Shown here piece by piece: positions 39,601 through 50,925 of a stretch of 64,000 nt of DNA. How positions within the stretch are numbered: position 1 is the first letter of the stretch; every line of letters begins with the position of its first letter. The notes under the pieces are model-generated. The model was not told where the DNA came from, did no database searches, and saw nothing but the letters and a program-made list of their open reading frames with translations. This DNA is from Rotaria socialis. Taxonomy: Eukaryota > Rotifera > Eurotatoria > Philodinida > Philodinidae. The stretch lies in NCBI GenBank assembly GCA_905331475.1, contig CAJNYU010004581.1:186001-250000 (forward strand), in the 5' to 3' direction. The position numbers and the translations under genes were made by a program.

Positions 39601-42600
39601 AGATATTGTGCGTGTGTGTGTGTGAAGGTTGTGCGATTCTAATTTTAATCCTATTTCTAAGAATTGAATATTTGAATTACATAGGGGTGTGAGCTTTCTC
39701 TCTTTTGCCAAAAACATACCCTATACTGTACAGTACCAGTTTTTTCTCTATTTCGAAACCGGTAATTTTTTCATGTTTTCACAACGCTGCGTTTAAGATT
39801 CATATGTTTTGTTCGATTTCATTGAGTTCCAACAACTTGTTCCAAACTTGATAATGCTATAGTTATCAAAAACCAGTTTCACAAATATTCCGTGACTAAA
39901 TTCAGTTGAACGACTATTGTGTAAACTATATGAAATCGACCTGTTCATTTCAGATAGAAATAACGTGAGGTTCCAGGTCGACGATTCCGGTCTCCGGATC
40001 TTTTCGGAACTGGTCTGGAAACGGCTTCTTTTCGGTGATTCCCCACTGGTTCCCTAGTCTTTCCCGTCGGATCCTGCAGGAAAAACAATAGGAAGTGGAA
40101 GCAGTATTCCATCCGGAAAAACCGTACCCTGAGCCCTTAAATTCCTCTCAAATCCAGTCATAGGAAACCTTCACATTCAAAACGGAAAAGCAAAGGATAC
40201 TGATAGGACAAACCGGAAGCACAACGGAGCCTACGAAGCCGAAATCATGATTTTACTAATAAATATTTTTTAAGGTGATTTTGTTCTATTTACCTTAATT
40301 AGATGATATTCTGCTGATGGAGAGTACGACACTGATTGTAAATGTTGCTCAAGGAAGATCTATAACAAATCAAAATCCTATGTCGATTGTTGTTTTCAAT
40401 TATTATCGATTAAAATCAGAAATGGAATTGAAATGATTTTGAGAAAGTTTTGGTATAAAAAAAGAGTATGCGAGGTGTTACCTGTGACTTATCTGAATAG
40501 GTGTGTTGCGCATCTGGGGTGGAACTTTGAATGCTCACTCATGTGGATAGATTGGTGATCTTCAGGGTGTTCATGTATCGCTAGGTCAGTTAGAAGAGTC
40601 TCAGGCAATCTTGAAGGCACTTTATTAGTAGTTGCATGGACGAGTTAATAAACTTATGAGTGTCGAACACGCATATATGTATATATATATATATATATAT
40701 AGGTGAAGGTCGGCTGCTATGCAGTCTGAAGACTGTCTTAGTATTTCAATAGTTTTTTTGAGCGCTTTCGTTTTTGACGTTATCTAGCTCGGTTGGATTC
40801 GGAGAAAATGATCTTTATGCTCCAGTGCCTGCCTGTCTGTCACCTTCCATTCGTATCTGTGACAAGTGTGCTTGCAGACCTTTAAAATGATAAGATTTGA
40901 GTATTTTGTCAGGTTTTTAGACTTTCCAGAGATAGACGTGTAATTTGTTGCTTTTTATGGTGTCGGTTTGTTGTTGTATCAGATCTTTTTGAACTCTGTC
41001 AACTAAATTAATTTAAATCAGCTCAGTAAGGGTTTCGTTTACCTAGTTATCGTAGATTATCGCGAGGGATTATCTGAGCTAAATAATATCTTCCAATTTG
41101 AAGACACAACTCAATAGTCTATCGCGGTCTCTATTCAACTATTGCTCTCAGCAGTGGGTTGTGAATTGTGCAATCTCTTACGTGGTATTTTGCATCCAGT
41201 CTGCTTGTTCTCGCACTGCTGTTAAATTTATACTCCTTAAAACTGCTTTAAGAATGACTATCGTGTCCAATTTAGTCCAATGCTTTGAAGAGAGTCAAAA
41301 TCTTTATCAATGTTTGTATGGAATTGTAACTTTTTCTTAGTATTCCATACATTTGAACATTGAATATATAATTGTATTCTAGAGATTCTTTTGAGAGAGC
41401 GATCCAATTTGTCGATTGTAAAGTATTAAAGTCATGTAGTTATAAAGAAAACTTCTTTGAATAGATCGTATCGTTTCCAGTTCCGGGATTAAACCGTCTG
41501 AAAGAAAATAAAAACGATCTGATCTCAGCGGTGCAACCGAATCGGAAACGGAAGGAATATAATTCGGATCCTGCTCCCGTGAAAAGGCGTCGGAACCTTC
41601 TCAGGAGCCTTGCCGGAAACGCCAGCCGGATCCTGGTATTTTATCCGGTTGCAGGAATCAAGAGGGAAGAAGCCGTCAACGGTAGCTGTAGTCGGTCCCA
41701 TAATACTGTTTTCATGCTTTTGCCGGAATTTCATTGGAACCCACAGTTTCCCGTCGTACGGTTTGGACCTGGGCGAGTACGCAGGTGTTGGTAAAAGCGT
41801 TAAGAGTTCACCAACAAGCATAAAGCCTATGAAGCTGGCACAAGAGAGGCGGCGGGTGAGACTCCCATATTATAGAAGTCTCACTTTCGCTCCCTTGTTT
41901 TACGGGAATTATGATATGATTGGTCTGTCTCTCTTTTTGTTAGAAAAATATGTTAACAAGTTTTTTTATACTTTTTCAACAATGAAACTGTATTTTTTGA
42001 AATTTCTGAATTTATCATTCTTAAAATATGTATCAAAATTCTTTGTCTGGTTGTGTACCCTTCATATTCTGTTTAGTTTTTATTTTGAAAAATACTTTTT
42101 CGAAATGGAAACAAAACGACTGGAATATTATAAGGTAATATCTAGACATCTGGAACATAAAACAGCGAGTCAATGTCATATTTAATATATGTGTATATAT
42201 ATAGCCGTGTATTTACTCTATACTGTCGGTGTTAAAATTGGCAAATAGAGTGCCATTTTGAATCGTATTTTGATGGTAAATGGTCGCTATTACATAGCAA
42301 GCCCGTTCGTTTCACCCAGAAAATGGCGTAGTGTAACGCATGCCGTTTTGATGGGCCTGACTAAAAACTCATTTGCTTTAACTGTATTTTAATATGATAG
42401 ATTAAAAAGTATATCGATTGCACGAGCTAAATCTGATAGATGTAATTTTGATAGTTCAACAGGTACACTCGATACTTCTCTATAAATATTAGCCTGATCT
42501 AAACAGAATTAGTTGTTGTTTTTATTAAATTAACAAGAAAGAAAATTTTCATCTCTTTTACCTTACAGAATGATATGAAAATAACTTTTTTGTCGATCTT

Positions 42601-42660
42601 TATCAGTAATAATATAATCATGTGATTAAAGTAGATACATTTTAAAATTTTACCTCAAAC
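39601..42660. other. Relic region without intact genes
   Basis: Base composition is patchy. GC-rich islands at about 39960-40250 and 41470-41790 are rich in CCGGATCC-like and CCGGAA/TTCCGG words, unlike the AT-rich surroundings. An (AT)n tract lies at 40678-40702. A small hairpin at 41856-41884 has arms GTGAGACT/AGTCTCAC. Frames such as 41098-41340 and 41610-42185 show no domain and are not called as genes. I read this as decayed mobile or transferred DNA. Confidence 0.4.
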
Positions 42661-42945
42661 ACTTACTCAGATCGAGCATTACGGCGGCCAGAAACGACCG
42701 TACACGACCGAAAATCCTAACATATACTATAGTTTCGTGCCGTTTCCGACCGTAAATCGCCGTAATTTAACGTTTTGATATACACCATATTTTGCCGTTC
42801 CGTAAATGACTAAATACGGGCATAATACGGGAAAAACTGAGCATCTGACGGGTTAAGATCGTTTACGACATGTTGAAAAAAGGTCGTAATACGCTACATA
42901 CCAAACGGCAAAACTATTAACTGAAACGATCGTTTACGACCATGT
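42661..42945. repeat. Block rich in CGTAA/TTACG words
   Basis: In under 300 bases, words such as CGTAAA, TTACGG, CGACCGTA and TTTACGAC recur more than a dozen times in both orientations, far above the AT-rich background. Imperfect self-complementary arms are visible at the two ends, each carrying ACGACCGTAA or its complement. This resembles subterminal repeats of a non-autonomous DNA element, but no clean terminal inverted repeat was found. Confidence 0.4.
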
Positions 42946-43212
42946 GTGTTTCACCTGGGGCCCTTTGATAACTCTTCCTGCAATCAATGGGAAAACACCG
43001 GAAAAAATTTCTTCTTAATAAAAAAATTCATGGATGGTACTGGGCAATTAAGATTAATTGATAATCGTAAGTTCTTTATACATACTCCATCAGCTTATGG
43101 ATTTAGTAATAGACCTTGTTTCTTATCAACAAATATAAATCAATGGGAATTCATTGGTATACTAGCAGAAGCATCAAAATTATGGAATACATGCACATCA
43201 TTACAACATTGA
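42946..43212 (+). pseudogene. Exon-like open frame, unknown origin
   Basis: From about 43000 the frame reads like true coding sequence: FMDGTGQLRLIDNRKFFIHT, SAYGFSNRPCFLSTNINQWE and EFIGILAEASKLWNTC, then a stop. Codon use is like neighbouring genes. No start context, no partner exon and no family resemblance were recognised. It is probably the last exon of a gene fragment copied here, adjacent to the CGTAA-rich block. Confidence is low. Confidence 0.3.
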
Positions 43213-44851
43213 ACTATTTTTAAATATTATTACAATGAAATAATTAGAACTAACATACTGGACAATACCTAAAACAACTATTTGTAAGTGGTATGTTCGT
43301 TTACTTTTCCAATGGTTAAATTCTACTTGACTTGGAATAATAATAAAATAAGTAATATTTACTGTCTTCGAACATTTTCCATGTTTTCCCCCTTTTCTGA
43401 ATGAAAGGGTTATACGAAGCTTAAATATTTTTAATGTTTGTATGTTTGTGTGTATGTTTGACAAACCAATCAGATTGCAGAGTGCGCGAAACCAATAAAA
43501 CTTCAGCCCAATCTCGTTGAAAAAGTCAGCCAAAAGGTAATCGAGACTGGATAATCTAAATCCGCGATCAGTTTTTTAAGATTTTGAGTTTTCCTTTTTT
43601 AAGACCCTGAAATACTTTTTTTACGAAAAAAATAACTTTTTATAAAGTTGAGCAACGGTTACCGAAGATAGTAAATCCGAATCGGATGTGAACTTTTCTC
43701 TGTTATTAATATTTAATATTTTGTTAAATATTTTTACAAAAGCTTATCTAAAGGCAGTCTGGCATTGAAAATTAGAATCCGAGACCGCTTGTTGTTGTTC
43801 TGTTAGTATGAAATTTCTTTATTATTATCCAAGATGTTTGTTTGTTATTTAAACGTTTACTTATCATTCATCCAAGATTAAACTGATTCAAACTGGATCA
43901 ATGTTCATATTTCCATTACTGAAAGAAAGGTTTATACGGCCTTAGGTATCTTGAAAATTCGTCTGTCTGTCCTACTCTAATGAGAATGCGTCATGCATTC
44001 GGGTCAACAAGAATTTAAAAACGAGTGCTTTAAATAATTTTACCCATGATACAATGTTCACCAGGAGGCTTTGCTTTTCAAACTTAATGATGTGGATGGC
44101 TCTAAGACAAATCTATTTAGCTTTCCTTGGAAAAATATAAACACTATTGTTGTAGAATTCAATTTTTCTAGTGCAAAAATATACCACCATCGCTTAAAAG
44201 CATATTTCAGTTTTGGAAATGTGTTTTTTTATGCGTACTGTAAATATTGATAATATGGAGTGCAACATGCCGGTTATGAATTGGTTAGAAATACTGAGAA
44301 CGGGGAAAACGAGTTTATCAAGTTTTCTCTGAGTTGAACGGTGACGCAAAAAGGTACAGACGACAGTTAGCGATGTATGTAAAACCATGTATTGATTTAG
44401 GCAAATTCCTGGTTTATCAACTGAAGCTGAGAATGTTTTCAGGAATTTTCTATTCTAACCTTTGTACAATGAACCAAGAGTTGAATTATATCACACATCT
44501 TATTCGAAGTCCATCTAACTATAGGAAGTTGTGGGATTACGTTCTTTTGGGTACGAGCCCGAATTCACATTTGAAAACAACTTAGTATTTTGACACGGAG
44601 TCAATCTTCGCCAGGTCGAGTCCAGATCTGATTTTTTCACTGATATTCGGGACTTTTTGTCTGCATGACAAAATTAAGGACTAATATTATAGGTATTTAT
44701 TTGTTAGTACAGTGTACTCGTCGCCGAAAGTCAGTGATACGTTTGTAGGGGAGTTCCGTTGATATCAAATTTTGACGATGACGTATCCAACCAGTTGTTA
44801 AACTGAGCGAAAAACATAATATAAAATTATTTCTTGCTGTCGTTTTCCCAG
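43213..44851. other. Relic region, no gene seen
   Basis: No supported exon. Short frames on both strands (for example 44334-44585) look random. The higher GC of parts of this stretch (43960-44000, 44600-44640) suggests decayed foreign or mobile DNA. Confidence 0.35.
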
Positions 44852-45016
44852 AGGGGAAAAGCAAGACTTCTGTGCTCCTGAAGTAGAGTGAGAGTATAAG
44901 TAAAGTACCGCAGAAGTACAGAAGAGATCTACTTCAGGTTTGCTCCATCTATACTTCACTGCACTTACGCTCTACTCCCACTTTACTTCAGGAGTACGGG
45001 AGTCTCACTTTTCCCG
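44852..45016. repeat. Imperfect inverted repeat (about 57-61 bp arms)
   Basis: Left arm 44852-44908 and right arm 44956-45016 are reverse complements at roughly three quarters of positions, sharing GGGAAAAG, GTRCTCCTGAAGTARAGTG and a GTAAGT segment. The spacer is about 47 bp. The outer word GTGAGACTCCC also occurs in the hairpin at 41856, so the two may belong to one dispersed foldback family. Confidence 0.65.
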
Positions 45017-45589
45017 CTTGCGCTTCTCACATAGTTCTATTCAGATTCGAAGCTTAATGCAAACAGGACCTGAAGATAAATATGGATATAGACCCGGATC
45101 CGAAAAATCTAAATATCTGGATCAGGGTCCGATAATAAAATGAATCTTTTACTCTGGTGGGGTCGAGTTTCCAAGGACTCGTCGCAGCTCCCTATCTAAC
45201 AGTGGCAGCACAGAATTTCTTTCAGAAAAGGGCCAGCGAATCCATCGAATGAGCGCTACCTTGTTCTAAGTGAAGAGATCTACAATGTAAATTGTTATCG
45301 TTGAAAAATAGCAGATGTTTATAGTCTCATTAGAAACAAAATATATCTAACGACCTCTCAAGTAATATATGTGATAATTATAGAAGTACTCTTAATCAAA
45401 AACCAGCTCGTGCTATCAGAATTCTATAATTATCGTTTTGGCAAAAAATTACGTAAGATAGTAAGAGAATTTTTAATGAATATATCTTATTATTCCATCA
45501 AAATAATGAATAAAATGATAATAGTGCCGTCAACGTTCGGTTTGATGAGCAAATAAATGCTACCATTTGTAATACTATTGTTCAAATAA

Positions 45590-45940
45590 GAGTTCGTACT
45601 GTACGATTATGCGATTTACAAGCTGAATCAGATACAGTAACTAGTGTAGTTTACAGTGATCGAGGACAGTTTGTTACTGCTGGAACTCACAAAGGAAAGA
45701 ATTCGTTTTGAAATTTATCTTTTAGAAAAATTCACTAATAAATTGAAGGTATTGTTTAAATCTGGGATCCGACAACAAATCGTAAAATAGCTTAATTTTC
45801 ATGTCATACAGCATGTGTGGGTGCATTAGACGAGAATGATTATTGCATATATTAAGATTCACGTGATCGATTTATATTGCAAAATGATGCGACGTGTTCA
45901 AGTAAACAAGAACGTCAGTTAGCTGGATATAGACAAAACG
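45590..45940 (+). pseudogene. FZR1: Fizzy-related protein (CDH1/FZR1) pseudogene fragment
   Basis: FZR1 is a WD40 activator of the anaphase-promoting complex. The plus strand reads VRLCDLQAESDTVTSVVYSD then RGQFVTAGTHKGK, matching the FZR1 blade TRLCDLSVEGDSVTSV..GNLVAVGTHKG. After a gap of about 80 bases, which may be an old intron, it resumes WDPTTNRKIA, HTACVGALDE, DSRDRFILQND and KQERQLAGYRQNVC, matching the next blade (SRDRMILQRD, RLQGHRQEVC). At least two in-frame stops (after KIA and before DSRDR) and loss of the rest of the protein make it a clear pseudogene of about two blades. Confidence 0.85.
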
Positions 45941-46259
45941 TATGCGCGCATCCCATATTGCATAGTTTCGTTTTGCTTTAACATGACTTTCGTCAATTAA
46001 ATCTCTATAGTTTTAAGATTTTTGTCGAATTCAAGCCGCCTACGGTGATAACCGAAAATTATTATTTTGCTATCATCCGAATGAATACTTAGGAGTGTTC
46101 GAGGATTCCGTGTTGAAATCCGAGATTGGATCTTATAATCATCAATGTTTTTTGAAATTTTTTGTTTCTATTAAATCTGAATAAGCTTTATGTAAAAATC
46201 TCAGAAAGTTTTACTAAATAACAACGAAAATTACAGCGGGATCGTAATTTCACCGTAAT

Positions 46260-46430
46260 CTAATACATGAGTAGTAACTATCTGAGCAATGTTCTGCAGC
46301 CAATGAACAGCAATACTTTCTTTCGAGCTTATAGAGGAATCGATTTTTATGAGACAGTATTTTTAATGCGCCATGTTCTATATATAGAAAATATTGACGA
46401 ATATATTTTTTTAATATTTCGATTATAAAA
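46260..46430 (+). promoter_or_regulatory. Upstream region of the 46431 gene, duplicated at 39320
   Basis: About 170 bases directly before the start codon are recognisably similar to 39320-39490. The duplicated segment therefore carried promoter or 5' untranslated sequence along with the first codons. Confidence 0.5.
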
Positions 46431-47018
46431 ATGAATTCAATTTTGAAATTGTTTTTTCGGCAAACAGAAAATCTTCTTTCGCTAACAAAAAACAGTATGA
46501 CTATACGTCAATTACAATATGATCTTTCACAAGATAATATTAATTTATTTGATACAGAAGAAGATCAATATCAATGTAAATTTTCGTATGATTTATGTAA
46601 TGAACTTCGACTGTTACAAAAAAATTTACATTCAACTTGTTTTTTGCTTCAACGAGCACTTTATCGTGTTCATGCATTAAGACAAATGCGCGGAGAATCA
46701 TCTATTCAAATCAATCATAATCTTGTTATTCACTACAAAGAAAATCTTTCCGCTGAATTAAAAGATATTCAAGAGAAAATTTCATCAATTATAAATGAAA
46801 ATATCTTAACTGATTATTCGATAAAGAGTCTTCAAACATTATTTAAACAGATTCAAGAAAATTTTGAAATATTTCTCAATTATACATATGGAATGCCGAT
46901 ACATAAAAGTACTATCTATCTTGGAAATCTAGTTTCAAATACACTGGACAGATTTTATTTAATACTTGGTAGTCTCGCTCGACTTATTATGGATATCGAA
47001 CAATTCGAAATAAAATAA
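46431..47018 (+). CDS. Unrecognised helical protein (195 aa)
   Basis: A single uninterrupted frame from ATG 46431 to stop. The product is rich in Leu, Ile, Asn, Gln and charged residues, with heptad-like segments (LCNELRLLQKNLHSTCFLLQ; ENLSAELKDIQEKISSIIN; IKSLQTLFKQIQENFEIFLN) that predict a helical bundle. It has no membrane segment, signal peptide or catalytic motif. It is unusual here in having no intron, so a retrocopy or a short species-specific gene is possible. A decayed copy of its 5' end lies 7 kb upstream, showing that the locus has been duplicated. I do not recognise the family. Confidence 0.6.
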   Translation: MNSILKLFFRQTENLLSLTKNSMTIRQLQYDLSQDNINLFDTEEDQYQCKFSYDLCNELRLLQKNLHSTCFLLQRALYRVHALRQMRGESSIQINHNLVIHYKENLSAELKDIQEKISSIINENILTDYSIKSLQTLFKQIQENFEIFLNYTYGMPIHKSTIYLGNLVSNTLDRFYLILGSLARLIMDIEQFEIK

Positions 47019-47038
47019 AAAATAACAAAACACTAAAT

Positions 47039-47362
47039 TTAATCCTCAATATCATTCATTTGATCATTAAGAATATCGTTCATTGAATCTCCAGTCACTG
47101 TTCGCGATAGTTCTTGTGCAAGTTTATCAAATTCAAGATTATAATTGTGTTCAATATCGATGCCTTTTCGAATCTTTACAAACAGAAATATTATATTTAA
47201 AATACACCAAAAAACATACTTTTGCTTTTTTTCGAAGATTGGGTGAAAGTTTGAGACAAATAGTCCAGCCACTAATAAAAACATAGAGAAAAATAATAAA
47301 TAGAACATAATGATTTGGACTAAATGAATTTCTTCTAACTTAAATTGATGGAAGATATTCAT
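47039..47362 (-). CDS. Small membrane protein (up to 107 aa)
   Basis: Minus-strand frame beginning MNIFHQFKLEEIHLVQIIMF. It has a clear membrane helix (FYLLFFSMFLLVAGLFV) and an acidic soluble tail (IEHNYNLEFDKLAQELSRTV, then NDILNDQMNDIED). A second hydrophobic stretch in the middle (YVFWCILNIIFLFV) may be an unspliced 42-46 bp intron, since it begins GTATGT/GTTTTT and ends AAAG. Without it the protein would be a single-pass protein of about 90 residues. It converges tail to tail with the 46431 gene, 20 bp apart. No family recognised. Confidence 0.5.
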   Translation of the reverse strand: MNIFHQFKLEEIHLVQIIMFYLLFFSMFLLVAGLFVSNFHPIFEKKQKYVFWCILNIIFLFVKIRKGIDIEHNYNLEFDKLAQELSRTVTGDSMNDILNDQMNDIED

Positions 47363-47531
47363 TTATACACTATGGAAGAAAGAGAGAATATGGGCTGATT
47401 TACTAATGATAGGATTCAGATTTCTTTCACTACGTATAAGACTACTTGAACAAGAGCTCCGAATTTTTCATGTTTTGAAAAATAAATGATTGAAAAATTT
47501 TGCATATGAAATTAGTCTACTCGATGATGTC

Positions 47532-50500
47532 CTATTCTGTAACATACGTTTCATCGCCAACTAATAATATTGGATGAATAGGATTAAAAGCAATTTTAGT
47601 ACACATCTTTCTCGACTCTTTTGCTAAGCGTTGTTCACATATTGGCTCGAGTTTATTTGAATAAATATCAAACATATAAACTTTGCCAGTTGCTCCAGCT
47701 ACAGTAAACATAGTAGATGTATAAGGTGACCAAGCAATATCTTGTAAACTTGTGCATAAATCAAATCTCATTAAATATTCACTAAAAAAGAAGAAATCAA
47801 TCTAATGAACTAATGGAAATCCAAAACAACAGACTTCATTTTTTCATGCCATATTTTTACTGTACCATCAGCAGAACAGGAAACAAAAACATTTGGATGA
47901 AATGGACTATAGAAAAAACAGAAATAATGAATAAATCATACAGTACAAATAAACGAAACCAGAACCTCCATTGCACAGAATAAACCGCAAATTCATGAGC
48001 ATCAAATGTCATATCAATTATTCCAGGATCATCAATGGATGCTTTGTAGATCTTTCCATCTTCTGTCCCAACGAGAAATATATCGGTTCGAATACGATGA
48101 AAATCAAATGCTATTGCAGGATCTTCGAATTGTGAATGAAATTAAAGACACGAATTTTATTTAGCCTTTCGCTTTTCACAATACCTGGCAGAGATAAAAG
48201 AGTGCTATCATCAAGTCGTGTAGTTTTCGTTGAACTTGGTAAATCAAATAAAACTACTTGTCTTAATTCACCTTTAATACATGTCCATCGCATTATTTTT
48301 CCATCAGAACCAATAGAACAAAAACAAGGTTGACGATTAGCCGATGATGTGCACCATCGAACCTTATAAATATTAATTGATTTGCAGGAAACTATTTGAA
48401 CAAAATGTTTTTCTTTGCATACTTGCCAGACACATCCAAAATGTTTACACGTGTAATTGGTATTTGTAAAATTAGCTTTACCAGCTGGAATAGATATATC
48501 ATAAACGATTACATCACCATCCATTAATCCAACACATATAAGATATCTATATAGAAATTAAGAGAAAAGCAAACAAATATAAAATATGAGCAATGTTTTA
48601 GCAAATATATATATATATATATATATATATTACGGTTTTGAAGGTAAACAATCAATTGATAGTACAGTACTTTCAGTATGAATTAAAGTATTCGGATGAT
48701 CATTATTCAATGTAAATACAGCAATAGCACCTTGTATTCGTTCAGCTCGATCATCTTGCACAATAGAATGTAAAAAAGAAAGAAAGATAGATGGCATATT
48801 ATTTAGAAAAATCTTACAAAGTCCATATCCAATTATTAGCATATCAGAATAAGCTGGATTCCATGTTAGCGCCGTAACAGAACGATTAGCAGATGATGGT
48901 GGAAATTTCCATAATGGAAACAATGTACCCATTGGATCACGAATTTCATCTGTTTTATCTTCAAAATATTTGAAATCTGCAGAGAGAAGAAAAAGGAGAA
49001 CTAATTGTCATGAAAGTTGGTCTGCATTTACATATATGAGTGTATTGCAACTTTTCAGTGTGAGTGAATACTTTTTTCAATTGTCTATCTGCATATCCAC
49101 CGAGATATGATTTAATTACATTCACTATTTCGTAATCACGAAGAACAGATCAGCTTCTGCTCGAGAGCAGTCGACTTATAGACTATTTGGTGTCATCTAA
49201 TTCATTTCTGTGATACTCATAAAATTTCCTTTTTGTATCGATCTAAAGGAATACAATTTTTTCGTAGAATTCAACTTAAAATCTCAATGATACTCAAAAG
49301 TTGCAATTGACTCATAAAGATTTAAGCTGTACTGTAAATCAATTCTTGGTATCGATTTTGATTTAATACGCGTTCGATGCCTTTTAAAATCTGAACTTGA
49401 TGACGTTTAACAATCGTCTTTAAAAAAAATATATATAAAACTGAACATTAACAATATAGAATAATTGAATTATACTTCTGGTTTCAGACGATCTGTTTTG
49501 ACAAGTTGTTTTTCTACGACTGATTTATTTGATCCATAACTGACTTTTTGTTTTCCTTTATCTTTATTTTTCTGCTGCAGAAAATAAAAACGAATTCAGC
49601 TTTATTCTTGCAGAACAGAAATATTTAATCTACTTGTTTTTCATAATCAATCATATATTCTTGATAAATAATTCGTTGATTTGCTAGGCCAACAAATTTT
49701 TGACGTATTATTGGATCAGTTTGAGTTATGACTTCCTAAACGAACATTTATTTTAGCTCATTCATTTAAATAATATTAAACTTTTTTCGTTGATGTATAT
49801 GTTTGTATGCCTTGTTCACAAAAATTAAAGCGATTAAGTAGTTTCTTAGGTTTTTCAATGGATAATAAGTTATCGACTTTTAAAATTGTTTTCTAAAATT
49901 TTGATTTTTAAATAGCGATTAAGTTGATTTTATTGTTTAACAATTTTACTGAATCATCAATCAATTCATTGAATTCACTTTGCTCGGTTATTTCACTTGT
50001 GACAGTTTGTTGTTCATCTTCCTCGCCTATTTGGTGCACAGCTTTACAAAAAAAAAACGTTTTTATTCAAAAAAATGAGTTTTTGTCAAAATTTTACGTT
50101 CGACGTTTTCATTAGATGTTTTAATTTCTATTGGCGTTTTTTCTTTTGTTTTGTAAGTATCAAGTAATGCTGTTGGAAGAATTCGATTTTTATCTAGATA
50201 CAATTTCTCTTTCTATTTCATCCTTTTAATTATTAATTATACAAACGATTTTTTTCGTTTTGCAAATAAATTTTCGCTTCTTCAGAATCGATTGGTATAA
50301 GATTTCCTTCATACGAGTAATGTATTATAAGTTGTTCCAAATTTCCTAATGGTACAAATTGTTTATCCTAAGTTAAAATGAACTGCGTTTGTGATCGAAT
50401 ATTCGGATTAGATTATTTAATAAAAACCTACACGATTACTAAACATAACTAAATTTTTCGATCCATGTGGATTTTCTGTTGTTAAAATTCGTGTTAACTC

Positions 50501-50812
50501 TTGTTCAGGATCACCGGAATCTTGAGATAACGAAGATTTTGTACGCTAGAAGTTTTCTCATGTATTCGAATCAAATACTATACAAAGAACAAACACTATT
50601 ATCATTATGATCGTGTTCATCATAAGTTTTCGTTGTTGATATATCATTCAAACGAATCTAAATAGTTGTTTTTTGAAATACGCTATTAGATTATTATCTG
50701 TCTTACAGTATCCTATAAAAAATAATAAAAGCCTTTAGTTGTTCTTTTTTTTTGAACCGATTCATATTTCGTATTAGAAACTTACATCATTTTTTTGATG
50801 CGTCGAATTCAT
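47532..50812 (-). CDS. DNAI1: Axonemal dynein intermediate chain, divergent DNAI1-like paralogue lacking the C-terminal tail
   Basis: WD40 intermediate chain of outer-arm dynein, acting in motile cilia. The start at 50812 gives MNSTHQKND, then tiny exons. Homology to the neighbouring copy is clear from ELTRILTTENPHGSKNLVMF and GNLIPIDSEEAK, then RVLNQNRYQEL, FKYFEDKTDEIRDPMGTLFP, and the WD blades (GAIAVFTLNNDHPNTLIHTE; GVWQVRWCTSS; SCSADGTVKIW; IAWSPYTSTMF; FNPIHPILLVGDE). It stops shortly after LLVGDE at 47532, without the KLSPNLRK tail that follows this point in the neighbour and in human DNAI1. No exon for that tail was found downstream. Overall divergence from the neighbour is high. It lacks internal stops, so it looks functional though truncated. 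A (TA)n tract at 48606-48630 sits in one intron. Confidence 0.85.
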
Positions 50813-50925
50813 TCAATCGGAAATAGAGATAGAAGAAAGCGCAGATCATTATATTTTTCAGTTGAAGGAAAAAAAGAGAAATTCTTCTTATAAAAAAAAA
50901 TTGAGATAAATAAAAGACTAATTAT

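Noticed and set aside
41525..42185. Overlapping frames up to 191 codons in the GC-rich island
   Set aside because: The lack of stops is explained by the raised GC; no conserved motif, and frames on both strands are equally open.
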